Positions 40,522 to 53,800 of a DNA stretch of 64,000 nt are shown piece by piece. Location of the stretch: positions 12,011,832 through 12,075,831 of the forward strand of contig CAJINV010000001.1 of NCBI GenBank assembly GCA_905178155.1, in the 5' to 3' direction. The position numbers and the translations under genes were made by a program. Source of the stretch: Amoebophrya sp. A120. Its lineage: Eukaryota; Sar; Dinophyceae; Syndiniales; Amoebophryaceae. The notes under the pieces were generated by a model, which searched no databases, was not told the origin of the DNA, and saw nothing but the letters and a program-made list of their open reading frames with translations. The first letter of the stretch is position 1, and the number at the start of each line of letters is the position of its first letter.

Positions 40522-42808
40522 ATGACATTCAGCTTTCCACCAGTGTATGAGCAAGCCGATACCATGTTGCGGCAAATGGTGCAGAGTCGGCTAACCGCCC
40601 AGGCAGCGCTGACCCGTGCCATGGAATCGCGCGACGCAGAGCAGCTCCGCGCCGCACTCAACCGCGCGCGCGTCGTCGGCTTGGAGCCGGAATTTTGCGA
40701 ACCCGCGATGACCATGTTGGAGCATGGCACTGCCCAGGACGGGAAGATGCAAGTAGCCAGCACCGACGCCGCGTTAGCAGGCCGGCAAGAAGAGTCGCAT
40801 CCCGCACAAAGCGGGACGGACGAGGACTCGGAAACAGATGAGCTGGCTCGACAAGAAAATGAGGACCGAGCAGCACGCTTGCAACGAAAACTGGAAAAAG
40901 GCCCGCAGAAATGGAGCTACCAGGCGCCCGGCATGACGGCGGCTCAGAAAAGCCGGCTGACGCAACACTACCGAACTGTCGCTGCCCAGTACCAACAAGG
41001 AAACAACCCGAAGAAACAAGCACTTGAACAAGACGACACTGCAGAAGCAGAAGATGCTGAAACCGCTATGGACGCCGACACCACGGCTCTCTTCACTTCG
41101 ACAACTCCAATTGCCGACCCTGCCCTACCGGGAGGAGACCGGGGTGCGCAACGCACTGGCTTGATGCATCATCAGGTGAGCCGATTTCTGTTTGAAGTAC
41201 TACATAAATAAATTTGATGCACGTTGCCATCGGACTGATGAAGAATGTGCTGACGACGTTTTGCTCTTGTAAGTTTGCTGCTTGAGGAGCGCGACATGAT
41301 GAATTTGAAAACTGCAGGTGATTGACGCGAAGCCGCGCAGAAAAGCAAAGGGAAGAATTGGCGACGCCACGATTTCCATCGAGCCGAGTGAGTCTCCTGA
41401 TTTGCACCGTTCCAGACCGCCTTCGGCACGCAGTTCTTCAGCGACGGTCTTTGCTCATTTCAGCAGCGCGGGAGGAGCGTTGCAGCGTAGCGAGTCCAGC
41501 GTGCCGAGTAACAATGCCTTGGACCACGTCGTCGGAGACAAAGCTAGTATGGCGAATAAAGGAAACATAGGCGAGGGCATCGGCGTGGAGGCGGTGTCAC
41601 CGCCCACACAAAATCATGCCGCTTCGGTTTTGCCGACCGACGATCCTTTCACATTCCCGTCACTCGGCCCGATCGGTGGGTCCTCTTCTAGCACAACTAC
41701 TTTCGGGCGCGGCAATACGAGCTCCTACAGCTCGCAGTTTCAGCAGCGCCTACAAAGCCAGCCGCTCGACAGGTCCCCGCGCGACCAAGTGGAGTTGTTT
41801 TCCTTCCGTCCCATGATCACCGTCCCCGCTCGCCGTTGCTTTCTGCACCTCGACTCGCACCTGCAGCTCGAGGCTGGATGGTGGGGCATGCGTGTGCTGC
41901 AGGCGCACCAGGCCGACCTCCGCCGTGGGGACACCATTGCGACGATTGGGCGCGAATCGCTGCAAGGATTTGAAGACTTGGCGGAGCTGCAACGCCTGTT
42001 TGAGGAAAACTATTGTTCAGACCTCACCCCGATCATCGTGTATCCCGAGGCCAAACTCGAGGGGGTGATACCGCACGGCATTTGCCAGCGCGGACTCCCG
42101 GACGACTTCTACGAGGATTTGGAGGCCTGGCAGGACGGTTACCAGGTCGACGCAGAAGTGGTGATGGCGGAAGACTACGCAAATTCCGCCGGGTACAATA
42201 GCTGCCCGCATATTTTTAACAATGGTGAGCAAGCCAGTGTGCTGACCGCGCACAGCAGCAGCGGCGTCCTCTCGACGTCGCACCTCCACGAGAGCAGCTG
42301 GAGTAGCAGAGAGGAGCAGGTGGACCACAATATGTCTTTTTCGCTTAACAACTCGGCTGCCTCCTGCTCCTCGTCGTCCCGCTCCCAGGGCGGAGGAACG
42401 GCAGGTGGACACCTGCAGCAGCACGATCTGCTGGTGGTGCGTGGCTGCGAACAGGCTCTGAATGCGGGCGTCGAGGAACTGACGCACCTTGTGGAGCACT
42501 ACTTTTGCGGCTCCCCGTTGTCCTGCTCGTCGGTTTCCAATGATGCGGCCAGTCGGAAAATTTCCCCCTTGACAAACAGTTCGAACCACCCCGTGATCAT
42601 ACTCCAGCGGGCTGCCACCACCGCGGGGGGGAGTGCCACGGGTAAAAAAACGGCGGCTCACCAGTTTTGTCCCGCTCCCACAGCGGCACCAAAATCCGCT
42701 TCCAGTCCCGTACCTATTCCTGCGGATCCGCGGAAGGTTGTTCTCGACGCAGATACTACTTCCGGTGTGTTCACCCAGAGCGAGGGGCCACACGAGGAAG
42801 AAGAGTAG
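40522..42808 (+). CDS. Protein with N-terminal helical repeat and PDZ-like domain
   Basis: Exons 40522-41175 and 41318-42808 (GT-AG intron of 142 nt, phase 0) give about 714 aa. MTFSFPPVYEQ at 40522 is chosen as start because the in-frame extension to an ATG at 40423 is AT-rich and unlike the rest. Residues 10-60 hold a helical unit (LTRAMESRDAEQLRAALNRARVVGL). The middle is Ser-rich. Residues about 380-475 look like a PDZ-type fold (WGMRVLQAHQADLRRGDTIATIG, then FEDLAELQRLFEENY), with the typical A-x-x-L-R-x-G-D-x-I core. The C-terminal 230 residues are low complexity. The PDZ call rests on that core only. CAGGTGA is present at both intron borders. Confidence 0.7.
41176..41317 (+). other. 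Intron with 7-bp direct repeat at its borders
   Basis: GTGAGC donor, ACTGCAG acceptor, 142 nt, phase 0, joining LMHHQ to VIDAKPRRKAKG. CAGGTGA occurs at 41173-41179 and 41315-41321, two bases longer than the splice consensus alone would give. No inverted-repeat ends are visible. Confidence 0.7.
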
Positions 42809-43858
42809 AATGTGTGGCGCAACGACAAGATCAGATGTCAAATTTTGCAATCACGAGAAGCGAGCCGACGAAGTGAAGTGTGGCGACGACAACTTCTGGA
42901 TAACCAATTTTTTGCTTTTGCGTTTATATCGCGTTTCCCTTTTGCTTTTCCGATTCTAATTCGATGTTGTGTTGATAGGATACTAGCATCAATCGCCCGC
43001 ATCAGCAATAGCATGCGCTTTCTTTTTTCTATTTCTCGCTACAGGTTGCGTTCGAAGTGATACTTCTATCTAAGTACGATGAAGTAGCACAGTGCAACGC
43101 ATTCATTTCTGACGAGAGTAACTAACAATTGGGGAGAACGTACAAATACAAAAGTTTCCCTTTCACATCGATATTTACAAAGTGGAAAATTTCTATCGCA
43201 TTCCAAGATAATATCTGTGGCAGTGGCTGCAACAGACCCTCGCGCTGAACTGATATACGACGAGCCGATGTTTTTTTTGCCGATTCTGCATACAAATAAC
43301 ATCATCTATCATCGGCTGTTGCCTGTACCTGCCGCGCGCTGCGATTTTTCATTTGTAGTTGCAGATAAGCCCTTTTGGCCATGTATATGTCTCACATAGA
43401 TAGTCTCCGGACACGCATGAGTTTATGTCTTCGGGGCCGTTCAGTTCTTCATCAGTCACAGGGGCAAGCGCTTCAAGGTTGCAGCGCTCGCCGCTGCAAT
43501 TGCGACTAGTGCGTTGATAATTGAAGCGAGATAAATCTAACGAAATGCTCATCATGTGTTATAGATCAGTGTGAGCTGCCGAAAATAAAAAATACTACGA
43601 AAGATATATGGGGTTCGTTACAAGCGTTATATAGAGATGATTCATTGAAATTTCAATTTCTTAGATAAGATATTTATAAAAACCGTAAAGAACAAATTGT
43701 GCGATAGCACGTTTTTTTCCAACGGATTCCAAACGAGTTTGTTTGATCTTAATGGGTTTAAATCATGTGGATGCGTATGCACATGATGAAAGAAAGCGAA
43801 AATAATGAGATAGAGCTTCTTGGCGAGAAACAAGATAGTGACAGACAAAAGACAACAG
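42809..43858. other. Intergenic region, no gene seen
   Basis: About 1 kb, AT-rich, between the PDZ-like gene and a hydrophobic exon. Upstream exons of that hydrophobic exon may lie here, but I cannot identify them. Confidence 0.4.
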
Positions 43859-44048
43859 GGTCTTGCGACATTACTTAGTCTATTTGTTATTGTTCTTCGC
43901 AATAGCTCTTGCATTCCGGTTTCTGGCGTTCTGTGTCAGCAGGTATTTTTCGTTCTTGAATTTAATTCTGTGTCTGGTTCTCCTGGTCCTGGGCCTAGAG
44001 GCCGGTGTCGTCGTGAAGCGTATTCAATGGAAGCAAATGTCGCGTTAA
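43859..44048 (+). CDS. Possible terminal exon of a small membrane protein
   Basis: An open stretch after a CAACAG acceptor-like site (43853-43858) encodes two strongly hydrophobic segments (YLLLFFAIALAFRFLAF and LNLILCLVLLVLGLEAGVVV). A basic tail, KRIQWKQMSR, and a TAA stop follow. There is no ATG in frame, so an upstream exon would be needed. Composition is protein-like, but no family is recognisable and the 5' part was not found. Confidence 0.3.
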
Positions 44049-44252
44049 TGTGTGGTCTTGGCTGCTTCTATCCAGTACAGTCTATGAACCTTACCTATGC
44101 AGCATCTCGAAGTCGGTCGACAAAGGCATCGGCTTTCAGCACTAAACTTCAGAAGGAACGCGGGTCCTTTGGAAAAATGTCCATGTTAAAAAAATGACGG
44201 AGTTAGACGCTCAATTTCTTTTGCTGCGGAGCGAAGTTCTTGCAAAGAGAAG

Positions 44253-45363
44253 ATGGTGCATGAAGACAATGCTACGGTGATGCGAGGTTCCCCACAGACC
44301 ACGATTGCATCTGAGGAAGCACGAGAAGGAGATTATAGCGTTGCCGAGAAGCCCGTGCACGATCAGATCGAAGTAACGATCGACATTGAAAAGAAAACCA
44401 GCAGCAGCATTCCCGTGGGCGACAATAACATTCAGCGAGGTTTGCCAATTCCGACCCCACAGCGAGAGGGACCACTGCTCCTTCCGAAGGTGGAACAAAT
44501 CGGGCACATTGATCCGATGAAATTGACGCGCGAGCAAGCTTTCTGCAAGTATGGGACGCTTCCTGGGAATGCTAGTACTGCAGAGCACGCTTATTTTCTC
44601 GGAGCCGGGAACAAAGCAGCGAGCGAGGGCGAACGCGAAGCTGATTCAGCAGGTGCAAGAACGAAGAATCGCCGAAGCAGAAGAGCCTGGTGCGGTTCGG
44701 CAGTAATCACGCTGGGAATTATTGCCGTGGTTCTGTGGTTGATGGCGGCGGTGCTGCTTTTGTGGTACGAGGTCCACAACCCAGCACCTGATGATGAAAA
44801 TCTCCTTGACAACTTTGATGCAGCCGAGTGGGAGAATGTCGGTCTTGACGATCTCGACAACCTCAACCTCAACGGAACCGGATATCACAGCGAAATGTTG
44901 ATGAGTCAAACCACCTTTGTAACCTACATAGTACAATGACAATGAGGATAAACATAATTGATAACTGCACCTGCACGTGCATGGTAGGCATGTATGGTCG
45001 AAAAAAAAAAGCGAGGACAGCTTTGGAGTTGCGTGGCATGTTAAACAGCAGCACCAGTTTTTCGCATGTTCAATACTACTAGCCTGAAGAAACAAAAAAT
45101 GAATCGGTGCAACATCTGCAAAGCGACAGCAACTGAACGCTCCCGTAATGGCTCTCCATTTTCGCGTCAATACTGAAAGTGAAACGAACGAGAATGCCAC
45201 CACCGTTGCACCCCCCGCTCCCGTAATGCTCTTGAATGGCGACAACGGGAACGGCGGCGTTTTCATCAATGGAGGCCCGGGACTCTACTTCAGCGTGAGC
45301 AATGAGACGTTCGTGAATCTGTTGCAGCTTGCCAACAATTTTAACCAGACTCTGAATTTGTGA
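44253..45363 (+). CDS. Type II membrane glycoprotein, unknown function
   Basis: Exons 44253-44918 and 45130-45363, joined by a canonical phase-0 intron (GTAACC to GCGACAG, 211 nt), give about 299 aa. The N-terminal 148 residues are hydrophilic and end in a basic cluster (KNRRSRRAW). One membrane helix follows at about 150-172 (VITLGIIAVVLWLMAAVLLL). The remaining residues would be lumenal or extracellular, by the positive-inside rule. That side carries four N-glycosylation sequons (NGT, NAT, NET, NQT), three of them in the second exon, which supports joining the exons. Without splicing the first frame ends at 44939. No enzymatic motif is visible. The splice is inferred from phase and sequon pattern. 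Confidence 0.6.
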
Positions 45364-47734
<2,371 letters not shown>

Positions 47735-48169
47735 GTTGCGGGGCGTTCTAAAACTCACTCTTCATTTGCAGCTGCAAGAACACCAGAATTTTTCTACGTA
47801 TGGAAAAACCGCGCGGCATGAAACTTCTGCACGCGGTGAAAATAGTTTTAGGAAAAATGTTTGCTAATGCATCCTCCCGCGACCACGACCAGCTTTTGAT
47901 GAAACGGAAATTATGCAAAGTTCATCTTTTTCTGTCACGACTAACACTAAATTTATTGTCTAACTATAGCAAAACTTAACTTGTCATGATTTATCAGTCT
48001 GCTACAACTTAAACCGTTTTTAGTATCACAATACGCATTTGGAATAGGTCGATACGTCGGCTGTAAAAGTGTCAATTGCTAAAAGTCAAGTCTACTACAT
48101 TAGATCTCTTACTAAAACCGTAAGAAGGACATAAATCGTATGCTACATCCAACAGAAGCTCCCCCCAAA
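47735..48169. other. Intergenic region after centrin
   Basis: 435 bp, AT-rich, probable centrin 3' UTR followed by spacer. Nothing recognisable. Confidence 0.5.
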
Positions 48170-48461
48170 ATGCCGGCTGCCGCAGCAGTGCTTGATCTTA
48201 TGATTGCGAAGCAGCACGGTATCGATTTTTTAGCTCTCTTGTATCCACCCACATTTTTGTTGCCCCCCACGAGTAGAAATTAATTTGGACGACGGCGACG
48301 TGCGACCACTTCCACCCCCGGATAAAAGCGACACGACGACACTCGCGCAGCTGCCTCGAAAACGGAAGTGGAGGAACAGAAGATTGCACACTGTCGGGAT
48401 CTTCGATTCCAGCTATTTCCCAGCGGACAGAAGGTCGGGCTTTGGTGCAACAGCCACGTAG
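48170..48461 (+). CDS. Possible small two-exon basic protein (about 78 aa)
   Basis: ATG 48170 (ccaaaATG) opens MPAAAAVLDLMIAKQH. A 55-nt GT-AG intron (48219-48273, phase 1) joins it to VEINLDDGDVRPLPPPDK, then a basic stretch (PRKRKWRNRRLHTVG) and a TAG stop at 48459-48461. The frame is restored exactly and composition is plausible, but the intron is short, no family is known and further exons may exist. A competing 156-codon frame on the other strand (48413-48883) looks less protein-like. Confidence 0.35.
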
Positions 48462-49704
48462 TTGTAGCTTCCGAGATCAGGAGGAAAATCTAGCACCAGC
48501 AGTATCGCGAGGAAACAAGGAAGGCCGCAGAGTAAGTTCACTAGGCTTGTTCGATCTTCTCGACTACGACTTTTTACCCCCCACCTTACAGGAGTTTTTC
48601 GAAAAAAAACCGCGATCCAAATTATAATCGGACGATGTTGGTCTCCCCTGATATTCAACACATCACGACCTCCCTGACTGCTAATGCTATTCTTTGGCTT
48701 GCACAACTCATTTTTCCCGTCCTCTCGCAGGGCGATGTTTGATGTTGCACCAGGACTAGTACGATAATTGTCTCCGCGTCGGCGTTGCTCCTGCACGACG
48801 TGCAATCGAGGCAGGGCGCCCTTGCTCTTCCTGCCACTTCTGGAATTCATTTGATGTTCCACTTTGGCGAAACGATCCAACAAGCAGATTCACCTGAATG
48901 ATCACGAAACGCGATGACGATCGTAGACATCAAGACTCCTTGACGGGATGCTGCACCAGTGAAGAAGCGCGCAGATGAAGATCTAGTTCTACTTTGTTAA
49001 GTTTCGTGACCGGACTCGGATTTGAAAAGATCTACTACGTAGTTGACGGAGAAAGTTCAGACGCTCTAGTTATTTTTCGCTTGGGTGCATTGACGAGATT
49101 GGTTCTTGCGATCCTAATTTATTCTGGTGTCGACCCGTAGTTCTGCGTGTATGGTATCCTTCATTCGCTTCACGCCAAAGATCATTTAGTTTTTGCTACT
49201 GCGTTGATCATCCCGCTCGGGATTTCAACTTGTATCATCGATCACACATGCTAAATTGTCTACTGAGCCTGTAGTGGTCTGACTAGGAGCTGGAGCATCT
49301 TTGCCATGAATATGTTTTAAAGATAGCGCACAGTTGTTGCGGTGGTCTTTTTTTAAAAATAATTTTACTCGAGTCGGGGTCTTTGTTGGGACCGCCGGTC
49401 AGAAGAAATATTACGGCAAATAGAGACATCGGAATAGTTTGGTGTTACATCTGCATTTTATTTTTCTGTACGATAGTAATTAACCGCTTTGGCTATGGTT
49501 ACGACGTGCGTGAGGTTAGCTGTCACAGCTTTGGAACTTTGAGCGAAACGCGAAAAGGCGCGAGCAAGCGAAACACGCGAAGCACGCAAGCGCGGCATCT
49601 TGTGCCGGCCCCGCTGTGCCTACGTCGGGATTGCATTGCGAGCGCCAGTTTTTACGTATCGAGGGGCGCGACAGGCCTCACGCGCGTTCATGTATCTATT
49701 TGCT
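48462..49704. other. Intergenic region before the tyrosine recombinase
   Basis: 1.24 kb. It turns GC-rich and rich in GCGAAACACGCGAAGC-like short repeats at about 49530-49590, next to the 3' end of the minus-strand recombinase. I looked for inverted or direct repeats matching the other side of the recombinase and found none. Confidence 0.45.
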
Positions 49705-50691
49705 TTATTTCTTTCTCTTTTTAGCCGGTGCGGAGTGGCTGGGAGATGCTCCAGCAGCGTCTTTGAGCTGTATGGACTTCAGCAGACACGGGAGCGGGGT
49801 CGCTTTCGGATTAAGAAAGCACTCCGCTTCATAGTGCATCACGCTGTGCATCGTCTTCCAACCACCAATCTTCTGGACGGTTTCCCGGACCGTTCCACCG
49901 AGTAGGAGTGCCTGGGCGCCACCTTTTCGGAGTCCGTGGAGGCAGAGGAGGTCGCGACTGCGGCCTTCCGCAATGCGTTGCACCTTCGCCTTCCGGGTGA
50001 GGAACTTCCAGGTCGTGCGGTACTGCGCAACCGATAGCCGCGCGTCGCCGCCGTCCTTGGTGAGTCGTTGCGCGGCCTCGACCGGGCACACGACGGGGTT
50101 TGCTGGGTCCGCCACGAGTCGCACGGTTCGCCCGACCCCTTCTGGGTCCGTTTTCGTGCGATCTACTTCGAAGACAACCTCATGGCCGCCCTTGGTCTTC
50201 TCGACCCCGATGGTGGCGCGGACGAGCTCCTCGGGCCGCCACACAAGGCGGAACTGGCAGACCGCCATGTCAACGCAGGCCAACTCGTCCACGGTGGTGG
50301 CCGCCTTCTGCATGCTCTCGAGCATGCTCGCGGCGACCGGCTCGTAGCTCTCCGCCGCGCGGTCCCTCTTGAGGGCGTTGTTGATCAGCGTCGCGTAGGC
50401 CTGCTCCCCGAGGGAGAGCTCGTGATGCCGCAGCCGGTTCTCGGTGCGGACATGGGACACGTAGGCCGTCGCCGTGTTCGCGGCCATTTCCCCGGTGTGA
50501 ACCTTCACGCCCAGCCTGGCGGCAAAAAGCTCCAGGTTTGTAATCGACAGCGGGAAATCGACGAGGCCGCGAGCGGAGCACATCTGCTCATACTCCTGCA
50601 CCGCGGATGCCCTTGCGCTCGACGTCGCCTTCGCGTGCATCTGGCCCCGGAGCATGTCCAGGGCGGTGCCATCGTCGATCGCGTCCGACAT
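49705..50691 (-). CDS. Tyrosine recombinase / integrase (crypton- or DIRS-like)
   Basis: 328 aa on the minus strand, starting at MSDAIDDG (ATG complement 50689-50691); the frame extends upstream without another ATG. Residues 1-130 form the helical core-binding domain. The catalytic domain keeps the expected set: Arg152 (WRPEEL), Lys180 in a beta-hairpin (VDRTKTDPEG), HGLR at 252-255, Trp278 (GGWKT) and Tyr287 (MHYEAE). Family knowledge: these enzymes cut and rejoin DNA through a 3'-phosphotyrosine. It looks intact. It is GC-rich and the only convincing minus-strand gene in the window, lying head-to-head (about 180 bp) with the zinc-finger gene, as expected for an inserted mobile gene. No reverse transcriptase or element ends were recognised, so domesticated, crypton-like or orphan status is open. 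Confidence 0.82.
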   Translation of the reverse strand: MSDAIDDGTALDMLRGQMHAKATSSARASAVQEYEQMCSARGLVDFPLSITNLELFAARLGVKVHTGEMAANTATAYVSHVRTENRLRHHELSLGEQAYATLINNALKRDRAAESYEPVAASMLESMQKAATTVDELACVDMAVCQFRLVWRPEELVRATIGVEKTKGGHEVVFEVDRTKTDPEGVGRTVRLVADPANPVVCPVEAAQRLTKDGGDARLSVAQYRTTWKFLTRKAKVQRIAEGRSRDLLCLHGLRKGGAQALLLGGTVRETVQKIGGWKTMHSVMHYEAECFLNPKATPLPCLLKSIQLKDAAGASPSHSAPAKKRKK

Positions 50692-50874
50692 CTTTATCTC
50701 GTTCCGGGAGGGTGGGCGGGGAACGAGAAACCAAAAGGCCCGCACGTCGTTGCCCGGAGCGGTGTCGTCTCCGTTAGCTGGCAGCGCTTAGCCTCATTTT
50801 GCTATTGATAAAAGGGACGGACGCAAAATATCAATTAAAAATTGCAACCAACTAATTCACTTTTGGAGTGGAAA

Positions 50875-53800
50875 ATGTGCAGAAAATCGACCACCGGGTC
50901 TGGCTCTCGAGCGCGCCATCGTATGATGGTTGCCTCAATAGTTTTTGCGGGCTGCCGTGGGATCTTTTTCCAGAGCGGAATTTTTTTTGTCGACGCCGTC
51001 GCTTTCGTGGCTCCGCACAAGGTCAGCAAAAAGAGGTCGTCTACGGAAGGCGAGGAGCTCGCGACTCCGAAGACACGACCAATCGTCTGGGCGGACGTAA
51101 AGGAAGATGACGAAGAGGAACCAGCTCCAGTGCAACAGCCATCAAGCGTACAAGGAGTTCAGGCGTCGCAAGAGGAACGCACTTCATTTGCGCAACAAGG
51201 GCCTGCAAATAATAATAACGCAAATGCAGTATTTTTACCGACACCAGAAGCTGCAGCCACAGTTCCTCCCCCGCCCGCACCCTATGTGCGTTCGGCCGGC
51301 ACAGAAGGGCACGAATATGGACAGTGCGCGCTTCTGCATTGTAAGTACGCGGCAAAAGTAAGGGGGTGCAAAGACGGGGCAAACTGCGTGCGGTGCCATC
51401 TATGCCCGAGGGACGTTGGTAAACCGAGCACGTCGGAATCGTCGTGGTCCTGGAACAAATCAAAAAGGAGCTATGCGACAAGATGGTACAACAACGACCA
51501 GTGCGCCGGAGGACCATGCTGGGCTGCTGAGGGCGGTAGTCGAAACGTCAAGACCCGCGGGGGCCCAGCTGGAGGTGGTTCTGGTTCGTCCTCCTCCGGA
51601 AGTGGCGTTATGAGGGTCGATTGACCATAACCATTCAGCCCATTTAAGCCATTCGCAAAAAATGAAAAGCAAAACCGTAGGGGCTTGCTCTCCGGGGTCT
51701 TTTCCTGGGGGCAGGCTGGTTGCAAGTATAGACCTACCCCTCGGCGCTGCGGAGCCTGTCTTCCTCGTCCCCGAACTTCGGGGCGTGGTCTCGCGGCTAA
51801 GCGGCGGGCTCCGCGTCATGGCACGGCAAAATAACCGAAAATGACAAGGAGCCGAGCTGGAACGAGGGGACTTGTTGATGAACAATTACCGGCGTAGCTA
51901 CTTCGTTTTGACTAAATTCGGACCATTTTTCGTTGTTGCAAAGTTGCGCGCTTCGGGTCGTCTTTTCGATTTCGGCCGCCCGGCGCGGCGAGAGAATTTG
52001 TTGAGAGAGGAAAAAATGCAGCGCCTTTCAGGCCAGAAAAAAAAAAATCTAGCTCAAAGCGCGCGCTGGCCATTCGGGCCATTCGAGCCATTCGCGCGGG
52101 CCGCCAGGGAGCGGCCGGCGCACCGTTCAGGGGCAGTCCATTCGACCCATTCGCGCGCGCGAACGGCCCGAATGGGCTGAATGGATCGAATGGACCTAAC
52201 GGCCTGAATGGCTCGAGTTTTCGGTCCATTTAGGCCGGCCCGGTGGGCCGCTCGATCCATTCGGGCCCTGCGAATGGGCCGAATGGGTCGAGTGGCTCGA
52301 ATGGATTTCCGGTCGTTTTTCGAATGGATTGAATGGCCCGCGGCTGAACGGGCCCGCGCGCCGGCTGGGCCGGCCTAGTCCGAAGGCCTGGCAGTCTGGC
52401 CGGAAGCGCTGTGGTGGAGGGCCGGGCGCCTCGTTTGCGTCATATTTTTTTGCCTGCTGGCAGGATGACGGAATCGAAAATGCCATAGAAGCGGAGGGGA
52501 GCATTGGCTGGCGTAGCTGGCATCTTGCGCTGCGTGCGCGTGGGCCCTTTGCTCCGGCCGAGCCTCGGGTCGTCGTTTCGCCACCATCGCGTCTCGGCTT
52601 GGATTCGCGGGAGTTGTGCGAGGGGTGGCGCACCAGGTCCCAGGTGGAGATAATCTGGAGCAGCATTGCTGTCGGGCTCCGTGGAGATGAATGGCCGAAA
52701 TGTTCAGCAGTGCCACGACCGGGAACACAGATGGCGGAGAAGCTGGCCCCGCGACCATTCTGGCTCAAGTTGGTTTGCATGGAAATTTTTTTTTTTTTCT
52801 TCAATGGTCTAAATGGCTCGAATGGTTCTGGTTCGTCCTCTTCCGGAAGTGGTGCACAACGATTGTTCCCCACAGACAGCAGAAAAATCGGATTCGGATC
52901 GCTGGCCAGTCACCCGAGCAACAGGGCAGCTGTGGACCGAAAGGAGCGGAGTGATGCTGCAGACGCGACGCCTCCGAACGCGGACACTGCATCGACGAGG
53001 ACCAGTCTGCCTTCCAAGGGCTCGTTTTCTTCAATTTCGGAGTTGTACGATCCCGACCGAGCAGACCGGGCGTGGCAGAAGAAACAAGTGCGTCGTGGTG
53101 GTAATCGTGGCAGAGGAGGACGGGGGCGCGGTAGAGATAATCCGTGTGCAGAAGGAACAGAAGCCTCTTTGTCCGACGACGCCTCTCCCACTGAGGAACA
53201 ATGGCAAGAAGACCCTGCATTCCGGGAATCGGAATCGGCAATGCAAGCATTTCCGCCAGGCGACTTCGTTTCCGCAATGGAATCGGACGAAACTACTTTG
53301 CCAGTCTCGATGGTGTGGGTTGGTGCTGATGGCACTTGTGTTGTGTCTCCCGCCTCGCCCGGCGAATGCGAACAGTTCGGGTTTGCACTAACTAGTGCAC
53401 CAGAACAGATGCAAATGATGGAATCACAGTCGTGTTATTTCGTTCCGGCACAGACGAGCGGCGATATGCAGAACTGCTGGAGCCCGGCGGATTATGATCA
53501 AAGCGAAGAGTATGGTTCCATATCTTGCGCCGCTGTTCCTGTTGTTGTACCCGATGCGCCCTGCTATGCACTCGCAGATGCTGTGGCGCAAGGGGTTCAT
53601 GTTGACAAAGACTACTTGCAACGACAAAAGGAAGAGGAATGGAGCAAATTTGCTTTCCAGGGCGGCCCACAGTCCGGGCTGACAGGTGGGTGTTTTGTTC
53701 CGCCACCTCCGGTTCCGGTTGCGCAAGCGCGACGTGAAGGGGCGGACTCGGTGGGATTCATTTCTCAGCTTCCCTTTCGTCCGACAGAAGGTGCAGGGGC

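Noticed and set aside
48413-48883. 156-codon minus-strand ORF
   Set aside because: No recognisable domain; overlaps a plausible + strand two-exon gene and has mixed composition.
52196-52873. 225-codon minus-strand ORF in the 1.2-kb insertion
   Set aside because: Its HS/GP-rich ends are translations of the palindromic decamer array and a poly-A tract; no protein-like core.
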